Part shown: piece by piece, positions 1 to 11,720 of the stretch
Position numbering within the stretch: position 1 is the first letter of the stretch
Layout: every line of letters starts with the position of its first letter
From: Liolophura sinensis
Lineage: Eukaryota > Mollusca > Polyplacophora > Chitonida > Chitonidae
Direction of reading: 5' to 3'
Assembly: GCF_032854445.1 (NCBI RefSeq)
Contig: NC_088306.1
Location: 26,695,764-26,759,763 of the forward strand
DNA: 64,000 nucleotides
Position numbers and translations under genes: made by a program
The notes under the pieces: generated by a model
Database searches by the model: none
What the model saw: only the letters and a program-made list of their open reading frames with translations
Told to the model about the DNA's origin: nothing

Positions 1-1882
1 CGAGCAAAAAATACGAATAATATTGAACGTCGGTTACAGTTTTGTCTAAATAAAATCAACAAATGGGCAACTGAAAACGGTTTTAGATTTTCAACGTGTG
101 AAACCGTCGGTATGCATTTTTGTAATAAAGGAAATTTCATCTACACCCTGATCTGAAATTTTGTGGTGAACAGATTAAACTTGTTGGTGACACTAAATTT
201 TTGGGTATAATACACGATAATAAATTATCTTTTATACCTCTTTTAAAAACACTTCAAGGCAAATGTACAAAGGCTCTCGATATCGTCAAGGTCGTGTCCT
301 GCACTGATTTTGGCATCTATCTTATTACACCAATATATTCGTTGGTGAGGTCTAAATTGGGCCATGAGTCCATCATTTAGGTTTCTGTTAGGAAATCGCA
401 TGTAAAAATCCTGTCCTGTCCATCACCGTGGTTTGAGATTCAGCCTTGGTGCTTTTAGAACTTCGCCAGTAGAGAGTTTATACTTTGAGGCAGATGAGCC
501 ATTCTTATATACCCGACGAATAAAACTGGGTCTTCAATATGCTGCAAAATGCTCATCCAACCAACCCTGCCTACGACTGTGTTTTTAATTCATCACATAT
601 AGATAAATTTAATAAAATTCCCCATAAGATCCCTTCGTTCGGTCTTCGTATACGAGACTATATTGTGGGAGCTAACATCAAGCTAGAGGAAATAGCTTTG
701 GTGTCTTTTCCGGAGTCACCTCCCTGGCTTCTTCCTCCACCTGAACTGGTATTTGATCTTCGTAAATGTAATAAACCCAAGACAAATCCTCCCAATTCTG
801 CAATGTTTTGCCGAAATTAAGGCTAACACTGCGGATAATAAATTTATACGTACTGATGGGGATAATGAGGATAGAGTTGCGGCTGTCTTAGAACTGTAAG
901 TCTCTCCTTTTCGTCAGCCATCCTCTTCCTCGATCTTTTCTGCCGAGATCAGGTTTACACCCCTGGCCTTGTCATATCTTTCTTCTGGGTGTGGCCGGTA
1001 TGCAGTGATGCAGTGACTCGCTCTCCTGCCTTTTTGCAATACAAAACAATAAATTTATAAATTATTACAATTTCCACTAATTCTTGATATTCTAGGCCTA
1101 TATAGGATACTAATTAAAAAACGGTAAAGATATTATATTCTGTTGGACAACAAGCCATATTGGTATCGATGGAAACAAAGTCGTAGACAGGGAGGCAAAG
1201 GCTGCCCTTAATAAATCAATATCCAAAAATGAACTCCCAATGCACTGACTTTCGTCCAAATATTCCTGAATATATTCGTCGCCTTTGGCAGGGTGAATTG
1301 GGCTTAATCCATAATCAACTGAATGAAATTCATCCTGTCACTGGCTATAAGTCTTACACTCATGGTATGTCTCGAAGAGACCAAGTAGTTTTAACGAGGT
1401 GCCGTATCGGGAATTCTCGTTTAACACACAGTTATATTCTCGATGGGAACTGTGCTCTCGAGTGTGTTGGATGTAATGCTTAATAGGACGTAAAACATAT
1501 CCTGGTTGACTGTGATGACTTTGCCCATGTTCGACCAAAATTCTACACGGTCAACACTATAAATGATTTGTTTGACAGCATTGCAGGCGATGCTGTCAAT
1601 AAGTATTTAGAGGACATAAGGCCATTGGTCTATGTAATAAAGTACAGTTCATCTATATATCGATATACATATATTTATAAAAAACATTTACATGCGATGT
1701 TTTACATTGTTATAGATATTTGTGGTTTTCGAGTTTTAACAAAGTTCTGGTTGTTTTTAAACACGTTCGTTTATTTTTCTTATCCTATCTATAACTATTT
1801 AGTGGCTACTGTATTGAACTTGTTCTCGCCGCGATATGGCTGCAAAATCGTCGATATAGCGTTACACCATAATCATTCATTC
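1..1882 (+). mobile_element. I-group LINE, copy A, 3' part (RT end, RNase H, 3' UTR)
   Basis: The window opens inside the reverse transcriptase C-terminal part of a non-LTR retrotransposon: a stretch reading NKINKWATENGFRFS is seen at about 40-100. After an internal deletion near 395 come the linker (AFRTSPVES, PAYDCVF) and RNase H relics, including VVDREAKAAL near 1180 with its last catalytic Asp kept. A C-terminal piece with YTHGMSRRDQVVLTRC lies at about 1340-1400. The element ends at a decayed terminal hairpin (about 1829-1858) and a CATTCATTC tail at about 1873-1881. Many stops and frameshifts make it a pseudogene. It belongs to the same family as copies B, C and D. The RNase H domain after RT and the three-knuckle ORF1 of copy D place the family in the I group; the clade within it is not settled. 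Confidence 0.88.
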
Positions 1883-2645
1883 TTATTTTACATGTAAAGT
1901 TCAAAGGCTACAAAACTGTTGTAAAACTTATATTGTCTCAACTACCATGACAACGTATCTACTCATCATTGGCTTGCGACTATCATATAATTACAATGGC
2001 TGTATGCAAGGAGCCGCTGGTACAAATGGAATGGAATCCTTCACAACCGACGTTAAGAATGAGTCTCCTAATTATTGTTTTAAGTTTTCACCAAGTGTAA
2101 ATGTGAGATTTTTAATATGTGCAGTAACGTCTGGCGAATTTCCATAATTTCGTTGAAAATTCAGTCACTTAACGCTTTGTCTTTTTAGAGCATTATGTAA
2201 GTCCAGTGATCTCTGACAAGTGCAAAATGCAAAATCAAGATGTAAATATGACTTTCATTCAGTCTTCGGTGACTGAATTATAAAGACATTAGACGTGAAA
2301 ACAAAATGGAGAGTAGAGAGACAGACTTAGGAAATCCACTTGGTTACTTAGGTGGGACTCTTGTCATCCCTACAAATACCTGTGAAGTATAATACGGGCG
2401 CAATTGAAATACGAAATTCATTAAACAGTGTACGAACATTTTCACAAAAACAAGTTATCCGTTTATTTCAATCGTACAAGTGAGAATGCAAAGATATAGG
2501 AAACACGGGTGCTGTAGAAGGAGTTGAGCATAGAAGTTATCATTGCTCATTCAGCTGAATAATCACATTACTCTGTACAATTTTAACGGAAAGGTTGTCA
2601 GTGCTGAACTAAGTTGTTCCTCTTCATCGCTCCTGTGTCAGCATC
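1883..2645. other. No feature seen
   Basis: AT-rich DNA between LINE copy A and the Harbinger relic. No repeat or exon recognised. It may hold the 3' end of the Harbinger element, but no terminal inverted repeat was found. Confidence 0.4.
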
Positions 2646-2649
2646 TGGA

Positions 2650-3800
2650 AATAATGCTGCGTAATTATTGGGTTTGGACATTGTCTGCAGCTTGCACAAG
2701 AAACCCATTTGATGTCATAGGAAGACAAAACACACAGGTTATGAAAAACACATGCCGACGTTACCAAATAGCATGTGTCCCTAACATTTCCACACTCGAT
2801 GTTTTTAGTCTCCTGAATCGGCCTTTCAAAAGTGACCTATGGCCATTTCAACAACTTGTCTTGCTGATCAAATGCATGTTTTGTAATGACACTGGTCCCT
2901 TGTCAAACGTCCGCTGTCCCTGAATGTAGTCATCAAAAAATGTTTCCGACAGGGGATGAGCGGAGTCTCCTGCAAAGGCAAGAATAAACAAATTAGGTAA
3001 TTCAATTTCAACAAAATTTATTTTCACGGATAAAAGGGCAACAGTACTAGAACTGACCAAAAATACTGTTCTTTGCACTCCGTTTATGCTCTTGGCTAAA
3101 TAAAAAAATGACCTTCTCGCATACAGATGAATTATTCGGTCGGGTTAAAACACTAATCGATCAATGACATTTCATATTATATACAACCTGGGACAATTGT
3201 CTAAAATTTGAAGAAAGGAATCTATTATATCAGTTTTTATCATCTCAAGTCCTTGGAATAGGCTATAGTCTGACTTAACTCACCAATAATGAATTTATTT
3301 GCCGATAAATTATACCGTTGTACCAAAGCATTTGAAATTGGGGAGTTTCTAAACATTCGAGCATCGTGGGCACACCCAGACCACCCCTCATAACTATCCG
3401 ATTAGTAGGCGATCATCTACAATGATTTGTAACTGAACAGATGGATAACCTTTTCTGTTTATGTAATCCTGGTCATTGTTTGGCGTGAAGGATAACCGAA
3501 TGTGGGTACCGTTTATGAAACCAGTGCAATCTGGTACATGGCACATTTCTTCAACTGCAGTAGATATAACGTCTTGTTCTTGTTGTTCAGGCGATGCTAT
3601 AAAATTATGCCTTAAATCACAAAGTGCAGCTGAAGCCCTTCGCACACACCGATGCGTGTTTGATTTAGACAGTCAAATAACCGAGATACTTTGCGCATAT
3701 TATCCACGCTGCTTACATACTACAGATACACTAAAACTCGCTTTTCATGTGACAACTCAGGTTTTCCAGAAGACCTCTTTTCGTACACGAGTTTAGGGCC
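2650..3800 (-). pseudogene. PIF/Harbinger (HARBI1-like) transposase pseudogene
   Basis: Read on the minus strand, the pieces follow the Harbinger DDE transposase order. SGKPELSHEKRVLVYL, then a stop where the family has Trp, lies near 3720-3780. CDLRHNFIASP follows near 3600. GFINGTHIRL lies at about 3508-3537, DYINRKGYPSVQLQI follows, and GWSGCAHDARMFRNSP lies near 3340-3380. After an apparent intron come GDSAHPLSETFFDDY, then RQVVEMAIGHF and KGRFRRLKTS near 2800-2860, then VFHNLCV near 2735. In active relatives the first catalytic Asp sits in a D-G-T-H motif; here it is Asn. The Asp of GDSAHP and the Glu of VVEMA are kept. At least three frameshifts and one stop are present. A Myb/MADF partner ORF and terminal repeats were not found. 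The family is confident; exact ends are not. Confidence 0.85.
2970..3283 (-). other. Spliceosomal intron in the Harbinger transposase relic
   Basis: On the minus strand the coding sequence ...KFIIG stops at a GTGAGT-type donor (GT at 3283-3282). It resumes after a pyrimidine-rich TTTGCAG acceptor (AG at 2971-2970) with a split Gly codon followed by DSAHPL. Removing 314 bases rejoins the conserved IIGDSAHPL block in frame, which supports a true GT-AG intron rather than a random insertion. Confidence 0.7.
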
Positions 3801-5000
3801 GGAGTTTGTCCATCAGCCTGACGTAGGTCAGTTTACTGATGCGAAAATCATGTCGGAAATCAAGATTTGTTGTAGTACGTAACGATGTTTAAAGCAAAGC
3901 GGTCCATTTTCAGTACTTTTTCTCGTTTAAGTTGACACGACGTTATGCATAGAAGAAAATCGTCCCTGGCCCGTGTCGTTCTCAGTAGATTGTCTATTAT
4001 TGACTAACATGCTACCATCTTTAGTGCATCCATGGCAACTAGACTCTATTGTTGTTGTTTGTTCACTCGGTTTCATACTCGACGCGTTTTTATTCACTGG
4101 TGGTTCTACGCAAACGCTTCCAAATCTACTCGTGTTGCCGGCAAATCAAATCGGAAGCACTGTTAGAAACAACCCACTCGACATTAAAAAGCGTCACCAA
4201 AGTACATTCAACATGAAAACACTAATTAAGGTTACAATACATATACCAAAAGGTATTGTACTGTTTATAATGAACAGTTTAGTTCATTATACATACTAGC
4301 ATTATATTTTAGAACTTTTCTGTGTTAGAGGTGTGCTTGGCATGTCTACTGTAAAGTGAGAGCACGTTTTGTTTGGAAGTAACACTGAAGTACGGTCACT
4401 GACATGCATGTAGCACCACTACAACAACAACATGCATATTAGATAACGTGTGAGATTGATGTACTGCTGTAAGTAATGTTCTTGTGATGAAGACATGTAG
4501 GGTATAGTAGAAAATGTTTCACAGAGATATTATGACATTTTCTGAAGTTGTTGCTTCACATTCATAAGTGGAAACTATTTGCCTAAAAAGAGTAAACATT
4601 TGCTCATGGGCGAACATAAGCCCGTTCAGTTTTTGTCAAATCAGGGGAAACTACTCTCTCGGTCACTAAAATAAAGGGGAGAATATTTCGGTTAGCTTAA
4701 CGAAGAATGTAACGTAAAGTCATCTATCGTGTGGTTTGTATCATAGTGATTCGTTTTTATTGTTTCTTGGCGGCTTTTACCATATGTCAGAGTTTCGAGT
4801 TAGAAACAGACCATAATCTACGTCTAGGACCAACAGAAACCGGGTCAACGTCTAGGCCTACGTTTTCCACTTCCAGCCTAATTAAGCATATGGACATAAA
4901 CGTATGAATAAACAGATTTATAAACAGTAATCATAATGTGAGCACAAACTGGAACAGACTCCTCCGTGGAGCAAAAGGATCCACCTTCTCCATTTTTTCT
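3801..5000. other. No feature seen
   Basis: No domain or repeat recognised. The stretch could include the 5' part of the Harbinger element (left side) and a leader or LTR of the BEL/Pao relic (right side), but no LTR pair or primer-binding site could be shown. Confidence 0.35.
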
Positions 5001-5005
5001 AATAG

Positions 5006-7480
5006 ATGAAACTGGCGAAGACCAAAAGGGAGACAAGGAATGAGCTTAGACTGGAAAGTGTTTCCCAAGGCAGTGAGAAGGCTAAGTCTCATGTAAGTCG
5101 AAGTGATTCAAATATCATTTCTATCCTTGCAAGGAAAATAGCAAAGGCAGAAGCGGCAAAGGTCAGATTAGAGTTTGCTGATAAGGAACCTAACATAAAG
5201 AAACAGAAAGCACCCATCCCGGAAAAAAACAACAGTTGTTAGCAGTGCAAACTACAAAAATGCAAGCCGATTTGAATTCAGATCTTCACTATTTACGTAA
5301 ACAACAGCTTCTCGCTGAGACAGCGGCTGAAGTTAAGGCTCTAGAGAAGCTTGGAAACGCAACCATGGATTTCAGTGATGACACACATGCATGACTCAAC
5401 ACAGGAGCTGAAAACGGCAAGGTCACCAGCATGTCTGTATCAACCAGTATCGGGAAAAGAACCTTCCACAACCAATGGGCCTTCACACACTTCTCCGTTC
5501 GACAGAACAGCATTAAACCTTACAGCTCCGGCATACTATCCACACACGGCACACGTGTACTGTGGACCTCCCACGAGCATTCCAACCACGTACACCCAAT
5601 ACACGTCTGCGGCAACAACTGAACTCACTCAATTCTTACTGAAGACAGAGTTGCTACTCACGAGACTGAATAACTTTAACGACCAGCCCGAAGTTTACGC
5701 AAGCTGGAGAGCAGGATTTTAAACTGTTTGTAAGTGAGTTAAACGTTACTGCCACAGAAGAGATTGACATATTAGTCAGATGGTTGGGACCGATCTCAGT
5801 TATACACGCTCTTAGCCTAAGAGCGGCGAACAAATACAGTCCACAAAGAGGACTGGAACTGATATGGGACAGACTCGATGAACGTTTTGGCGCTCCAGAA
5901 TTAGTCTGGTCGGCTCTCGCATCTAAACAGGAACGATTTCCTAAATGGACGGAGAAGGATAACGAACTGTTATACGAACTGTCTGACTTCCCGTCGGAGG
6001 TAGAATCGCTGAAAGCGGACAAAATTACGCTTCCTTACTCGTTTTATTTTGATTCCTTGTAAGGAGTGAGTCCGATTGTGAAGAAATTGCCTTACAGCCT
6101 ACAGGAGAAGTGGACAACTCTGGCATCGAAATATAAGCAAGATAACAAAGTTCCTTTCCACTAATTTCGTTCTTTGTGGCATTCATAAGGTAGATCAGCC
6201 GCATAAGGAACGATCCAAACTTCGCACACGGCGTCCCTCAGAAAAAGGACAGTGTCCAGCATAAAGAGCGGAAACACTAGGGTCCCTGTGGATTCTAAAA
6301 AAGACGGAAGTTAAAAACATCCGGCGAAAGTAGCTAAAGTGACAAAACAACACTGAAGTGTCCTTTACATAAAATGAACCATTCAGTCGACGCATGTCGC
6401 ATTTTCCGGGCCAAAACCTTGCTAGATCGCAAGCAGATTCTTAAAGACAGTGGTATTTGCTTTCACGGTTGCGAGGTCAAACAAGCACATGACGAAAGCA
6501 TGTAAAAGGTCTAGTCAACTGTGGACCGTGAAGTAGTGACAAACATCCTTCAGCATTGTACATATTGTGTTCCAGTGCCGATGTTACGACTCCCGAAGGT
6601 AATCAAGATCAGGGCGGCAAGGGTAAACAACGCCTGCGCGAACTCTAAATGACAAAAACGTCAGTAACTTCGTGACAAGGGACTTTTACGTAGACGACGC
6701 CTGAAATCTCTTCCAACGGCACAAGAAACAATTGACCTAGTGAAAAGAACACAACAGGCTTTGGCGACTGGAGGTAATATTCGCTTGCACAAGTTTGTAT
6801 CAAACACACAAGAAGTCATGGACACATTTCTGGCCAGCGACCACACCAAAGACATCAAGGACCTGGGAACCGATTTGTACCCTTGCAAAGAAGCCTTGAA
6901 CTTTCCTGGGACATTAAATCCGCCTCGATCGTCACACGTGGAAAATTGCTGTTGCGTGAGTGTATGACTGAACAAAACCGGCTGGGGTGATATGCGCCCG
7001 CCATACCTTGAAAGGGGCTGGGTGGACTGGAAACAATCCTGCATGCCTTCAAGAGATTTACATTCCAAGAGTGTATTCAGCGCTCGAGTTCCCGGTCTCG
7101 AAGCGGGTTGTTATCTACTCAGATGCTTCAGAAAAGGTCATAGCCGCGGCTGCATGTGTGGAAACAACGGACGACACCGGAATCGTCGACGTCAGCTTAG
7201 TGCTACGCAAAGCAAAGCTTGCACTTTCAAGCGGCCATACAGTTCCTCACCTTGAACTGTGTGCAGCGGTGCTAGCTGTGGATAGCGGGGGAAGCATAGC
7301 GGATCAGCTGAACACTGACTTGTTATTGCATCAGGTATTTCACCGAAAGCAAGATCGTCCTAGGTTATTTGAACAACCAGACACGAAGGTTCTACATGTA
7401 CGTGAGTAACCGGGTGGAGCGAATTAGAAGATCTAGAAGACATATTGGGCTGAATAAAATTATACACTTACAGACAGTCA
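5006..7480 (+). mobile_element. BEL/Pao LTR-retrotransposon relic (gag, RT, RNase H pieces)
   Basis: Plus-strand pieces follow the BEL/Pao polyprotein order. 5006-5390 is a lysine/glutamate-rich gag coiled coil (RKIAKAEAAKVRLEFADKEP, then a second frame with LRKQQLLAETAAEVKALEKL). 5600-6060 is the gag-like domain with RLNNFNDQPEVYASWRA and LIWDRLDERFGAPELVWSAL. 6370-6510 resembles the decayed zinc-knuckle part (RIFRAKTLLDRKQILKDSGI). 6672-6701 reads VTRDFYVDDA and carries the RT YVDD motif (6687-6698), followed by FVSNTQEVMDTF. 7105-7260 contains VVIYSDASEKVIAAAACVE, and 7340-7440 contains GYLNNQTRRFYMYVSNRVER, typical of the region after RT. Protease, most of RT and the integrase are missing. 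Frames switch several times and stops interrupt it. LTRs were not seen. Confidence 0.85.
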
Positions 7481-7959
7481 CCTCTTCGTTCCAAACTTGT
7501 CTACTTCTCGGAACACTAGACAGGTTTTGTAATTTTCTTTTCTCTAAACAAATATAATTGCATTACCAGATTACATCATGAATGTTTTCGCTCTTCACTG
7601 AAACAATGTAACGACTGCTACTGACATACAGTTTTAGTCAGTGGATTACTGCTTGTTTCAGCAAGAAGATCCAAAGTCAAAGAAGCGAATGTAAATTCCG
7701 TAAATAACAATCAACGGTATACTATAGGGTATACAGTTTTTACGTGCATCAGAAGATATATTTTCTCTATTTTAAAATCTGTTTACAATAAAGTTCAATT
7801 CCAAAATACAATTCTACCAGACCCTTGCTATTTTGCATTCAGCTATAAACCTTTCTACAAATTTCCATTCAGCTCAAGAATAAAAATGAAGAAAACCAAG
7901 CCATACTGTGATGAAATGTTGGCAATACAATACGGAGCCCGTAAAGGTGACATGGTGAA
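7481..7959. other. No feature seen
   Basis: AT-rich DNA right of the BEL/Pao relic. No integrase or LTR sequence recognised. Confidence 0.4.
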
Positions 7960-8100
7960 AGTAAAATTTTTGGAATAGCAAAAACATTTTTTTGAAGCTA
8001 GAAAAAAATGACAAAGGTGAAGAGAATTTTTTTTAACCGTCGGGACCCTTAGTTTACAAGTCGGGGCCCTGACTTAATCAGCCAATCACAGATCGTGTGC
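7960..8100 (+). repeat. Left arm of an imperfect inverted repeat pair
   Basis: Shares, in inverted orientation with about 8925-9030, the run GAAGAGAATTTTT, then a TTTTAAC stretch, CGTYGGGACCC, and a CCYGACWTAATYRRCCAATCA-like block. The arms face each other about 0.85 kb apart, as expected for terminal repeats of a non-autonomous DNA element, but the outer ends and any TSD were not resolved. Confidence 0.4.
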
Positions 8101-8924
8101 CATCAAACAGCCAATATGGCAGCCACAGACTAGCATATCTGACTGATAACCACATGTTCTGGCTAGGGTTTTACCATGAAATAAATATAACTTGTATTTC
8201 AAATCAAGAACAGGGATTTACAGTGGGTATGGTCGCCTACACAGGTCAATCCCAATCTGTTTAAAAACAGGTATTATCAGCTTTTACGTTTAGTGCTTGT
8301 GAACTTCAAGTACATGTACAACTTTGCTCGACGTACACGACTAGGTCTACGCAAAGAAAAACTATGACGTACCTACAGAGTAAAAGAGTACATCGTTTTA
8401 GACCGAGTTGTTTCAGGCGTGCAATGTATTTCCCTATGCTATAACGAAGCACCTTATTAATAAACATTCAAAGAAACATATATGAACTAAAATAAAACGC
8501 AGCGTGCAGCCTCGCCCTTAAATAGCCTGGTTGAGTTCTTTCCACTTCAGATGCAACAGCTATGTGTGAGACACTATTCGAATACATGTTCTTGATCCAG
8601 CCAGGGTGGATCTAGGACAAGCTATATATACGTTAGGATCAAAGGCCTTAACTTGATATCACATACATTTGTGACGACGGCTGTGATTAAACTTATGGTA
8701 ATATTTTGTTGCATGTTTACTTAATTAACAATAACCCCATATTGTTCAAGGTTATTCTGTTACTCGTGTTGGCTTTCCTTGTCATCTAAAAGAACATTTT
8801 GGAAATGAGAAAGTATAATTTGCAAGCGACAAAAGTTAATTTGCAAAAGCATAATGGCCTTGGCGATCATGCAGTAGGTCCCGAAATATATATGAGATTA
8901 TAGCGTAATCCTTAATTATGATTG
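8101..8924. other. No feature seen between the inverted arms
   Basis: No transposase or other coding domain recognised. If the flanking arms are terminal repeats, this is the interior of a non-autonomous element. Confidence 0.35.
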
Positions 8925-9030
8925 GTCAATTATGTCGGGTCCCAACGTTCAAAGCCGGGGGTTAAAAACAAAAATTCTCTTCCATAAAATTTTTTCACCA
9001 TATAATTTTTATTTTTTCTCTTCCCAAATT
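8925..9030 (-). repeat. Right arm of an imperfect inverted repeat pair
   Basis: Inverted partner of 7960-8100. On the minus strand it reads GAAGAGAATTTTTG, TTTTTAACCC, CGTTGGGACCCGACATAATT, then CCAATCA. The small ORFs overlapping it on both strands look like chance. Confidence 0.4.
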
Positions 9031-9279
9031 GTTCAACTATGTCAGTTTTACGGATGCGTAAGCAATGCACAAGCACTGGAGAGAACTGTCTACTACAGAA
9101 GACGGGTTCCACCTTGTCCACAGTTACATGTATGTGTAGGGGCTTACTCAAATACAGAACTTTAGTATTATGTCTACATTTTAATACACAGTAATTGAAG
9201 TCACATATAGCTTGTTGAAACTGCCCAACCAATCACCAAAAGTTTTAACTAAGTGGTGAAATATTATGTGAAATATTAT

Positions 9280-9345
9280 GATAGTGGGAAAATCACAGCA
9301 GCCACAGTGTGATAGCTGGCAAATGGTCTAACGTACCCAGTGAGA
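9280..9345 (-). repeat. Dispersed repeat R-A, fragment
   Basis: Minus-strand fragment of the R-A family, recognised by the CAGTGTGATAGCTGGCAAAT block that recurs in inverse form at 45545-45600, 19100 and elsewhere. Confidence 0.6.
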
Positions 9346-9611
9346 TACGACAGTTTCGTTATGGTTTTATTTCAGCTGTTCAAGTAAATGGTTTATACAA
9401 TAGCCGATTACACGTCCCCTAACACGATGGGCTTAAGCACAATTGGGGGGGGGGATGCAATGATATTAATTGTAGTTTATAACACGTCAGTGGTATCGAG
9501 TTACTCAAAATGCTGTGTTGTCATCACATTCACCATGCAATATCATTAAAACAAAATAAAGGATTTAAGCCAAGGGGATGCCTAGTCAACCATTAGAATC
9601 CCGATTTATGT

Positions 9612-9662
9612 AGGAAAACAATATAATTAAAGACGTACAGCACAGAGAGAAAAACCAGAGCA
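9612..9662 (-). repeat. Dispersed repeat R-A, 3' fragment
   Basis: Carries the ATAATTAAAGACGTACAGCA end and the CAGAGAG...CCAGAGCAGCG block of R-A in minus orientation. Confidence 0.6.
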
Positions 9663-10180
9663 GCGAAAACAAATACAAGTCAGCCAAAAGGGGGTCACCA
9701 TTTGCACCCATCGAAATACATATTTAATATTGATCTGATTTCCCCGAATTTCAAGCAAATCCCATTAATCAGAAACCCAAGCAACTCGATGAGACTAAAT
9801 ACAGGTTTGTTAGTACAGTGTATATAGAGATTTATGCATTTTTGGAATCAGAAAAGTTGTGGTATATCCATATGACAGAATGGTACAGATAAACTCATCT
9901 CTTCGGAAAGGACTGGTGTTTTCTAAAGAGTCCCTCCAGAGCCTAGGTCGTTATAGAATTACGTTGGAGTTGCGAACGTTGTTGCAGCGATATTTAGCTG
10001 GTGTACCAAGAACCTGATTGTATAAATTCTTGCAAATATAATATTATTGCGAGCTTTGTCGCGCTGGGATAAACGACGCCCACATTGCCATCGCTACTCC
10101 CAAGACTCCCCCTCTTCCCCCTGTCGTCCCCTCTCCCTCAGACAGCTGGCAGTAACAGCGAATTTGGCCTAGTTTTTCAG
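9663..10180. other. No gene seen; pyrimidine-rich tract at 10096-10140
   Basis: Only a C/T-rich low-complexity tract stands out. The rest is unrecognised. Confidence 0.4.
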
Positions 10181-10184
10181 TGGA

Positions 10185-10500
10185 CTTTTCATGAACATTT
10201 GCGATCAAAGCGCAACTTGGATGCACATCTTGTTATAGACAACTTATATTCTAGCATGATGCACGATTTGAATATACATACGCGATACACTGATATCACT
10301 CAGCCACCTAGACAATACCTTGCGTGTTGAAAACAGTTGACTGATATTCTTTGCATGATGCCTTCCTGTTTTCGTACTTTATAAACTTTCTTAGTGCTTC
10401 AGTAGTTTGTGTTAAGCGTCGTTTTGGAGATTGGCCTTGCGGAATGGCCTTTTTCGTTGACGGCTAGTATACGAATATGTTTAGACGCACATGTTTCCCT
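10185..10500 (+). repeat. Dispersed repeat R-B, near full length
   Basis: Matches the R-B family: a GCGATCAAAGCGCAACT start, ACAACTTATATTCTAGCATG, an ACAGTTGACTG block, TTTCGTACTTTATA, a TAGTTTGTGTTAAGCGTCG block, CCTTGCGGAA, GTTGACGGCTAGTATACGAA, and GACGCA at the end. Other copies lie at 14815-15800, 23952-24148 (minus), 39305-39490, 45835-46110 (minus), 48090-48415, 50465-50700 and 60584-60749. Confidence 0.75.
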
Positions 10501-11200
10501 TGGAGCTTACCTTGATTTATTTGTTTTATTTTGCTTCATGATTTAACATCTACTGTTTCCCAATATTCCATTTGGCTTCAGTTTGAAATACTTTAACTGA
10601 TGGGCATCCTGTAGGATGTAATTTCATGATTAACTATCGATCGATAAGAGATATTCAACTTTTGCAATGACTTATACATTTAAGAAACATTATCATCATT
10701 CATATATGTCCAGGAAACATATCTGTTGCGTCCCTGGACTATATCAAGAAAAAACTCTTGATGCACTTAACAGCAAGCTATAGATAATTTCTAGAAAGTA
10801 AGTCTAGAGAGTTTTAATCATAAATGCTCCTTCTTGAAACAGCGCGCTTGCCACGTTGTCGTTGTACCGTTATATATCACTACCCATTAATCGTTATACG
10901 TAAAACGTGAGGCTATCGGACAGTAAAATGAGTTAATTATAGTTAGCATAACTTGCTCCTTATCAGTCTGCGTAAGCTATAATGCTAGGGGGCAAGTAGT
11001 TTTGCTAAACGATTTAAACATCTACATAAACAGTTATAAATGATGAGAGATCAGAGACGAATGCACGAAAGCTCTGCACATGCTCAGTTCCTAGGCCTAC
11101 ATATACTTCATATCGCGGAGCTAGCCATTGTCCGGTTGATCACATTATAAACAAGCCAACATGCACACATCACACAAAGGGAGGTAACTCCAGTAGAATA
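10501..11200. other. No repeat or gene seen; possible 5' UTR at the right edge
   Basis: Unrecognised. The last 40 bases before 11201 contain GGGAGGTAACTC and could be a leader if the candidate exon is real. Confidence 0.3.
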
Positions 11201-11367
11201 ATGGGATTGTTGGATATGCGCACAAGATCGTTGATCATGAGCGTGGGATTCATGTATTACCTTGTGAGCGTGACGTTTTGCTTGAGCGCGTTATCGATGT
11301 ACATCACGGATATTGTGTGTCCATGTGGTCCAAGAAATTTATGGAAGCCCAAGAAGCACTCCACGAG
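11201..11367 (+). CDS. Candidate first coding exon of an unknown membrane protein
   Basis: An ATG at 11201 opens a frame with a short basic N-terminus (MGLLDMRTRS), then a hydrophobic stretch of about 20 residues (FMYYLVSVTFCLSALSMYI), then DIVCPCGPRNLWKPKKHS. At 11366-11372 the sequence reads AG|GTATA, an acceptable splice donor, so the coding part may be 167 nt ending in phase 2. The layout (short basic tail, one membrane anchor, then Cys/Pro and basic residues) resembles the start of a type II membrane protein or a signal peptide. The stretch is richer in G+C than its surroundings. No homology is recognised and no second exon was found, so it could be a chance ORF. It stops at 11386 if not spliced. 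Confidence 0.3.
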
Positions 11368-11589
11368 GTATAATAATCTCTGTTAAAATATAGTATACAC
11401 AACACTACTCCAGCCAACGCGTAAGGTATTGCCATTGATGAATATATGCTATGTGTGAAGAAAATAAATCTAAAACAAGTCTGCATGTGTTAAAAAGAAT
11501 CAAAGTTGTCTTTGTCGGGACGTACATAAAAATTATTGGTGTAAGTATTAAAGCATCCACATGAACATTTACTAGCCTAGCAAAATAAG

Positions 11590-11720
11590 ACAGTATCTGA
11601 GGTAAGCTGAGGAGAGGCCGCGCTTCACTGGTTACATGTGTATGTTACCATTTGTCAGTTATCACAATGCCGTCGCTAGTCTATGTTTGCTCTCTGTGCT
11701 GCAGTTATAAACCGAGCGTA
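11590..11720 (+). repeat. Dispersed repeat R-A copy
   Basis: Carries GGTAAGCTGAGGAGAGGCCG, CACTGGTTACATGTG, CCATTTGTCAGTTATCACAA, and CTCTCTGTGCTG in the R-A order, plus orientation. Confidence 0.7.

Noticed and set aside
539-820. Open frame that could pass as a small host gene
   Set aside because: It is the linker between RT and RNase H of LINE copy A: the same segment occurs in copies B and D.
1568-1897. Open frame of 109 codons
   Set aside because: It lies in the 3' end and UTR of LINE copy A.
3973-4299. Plus-strand open frame of 108 codons
   Set aside because: No family features, no splice signals noted, and it lies beside the Harbinger relic.
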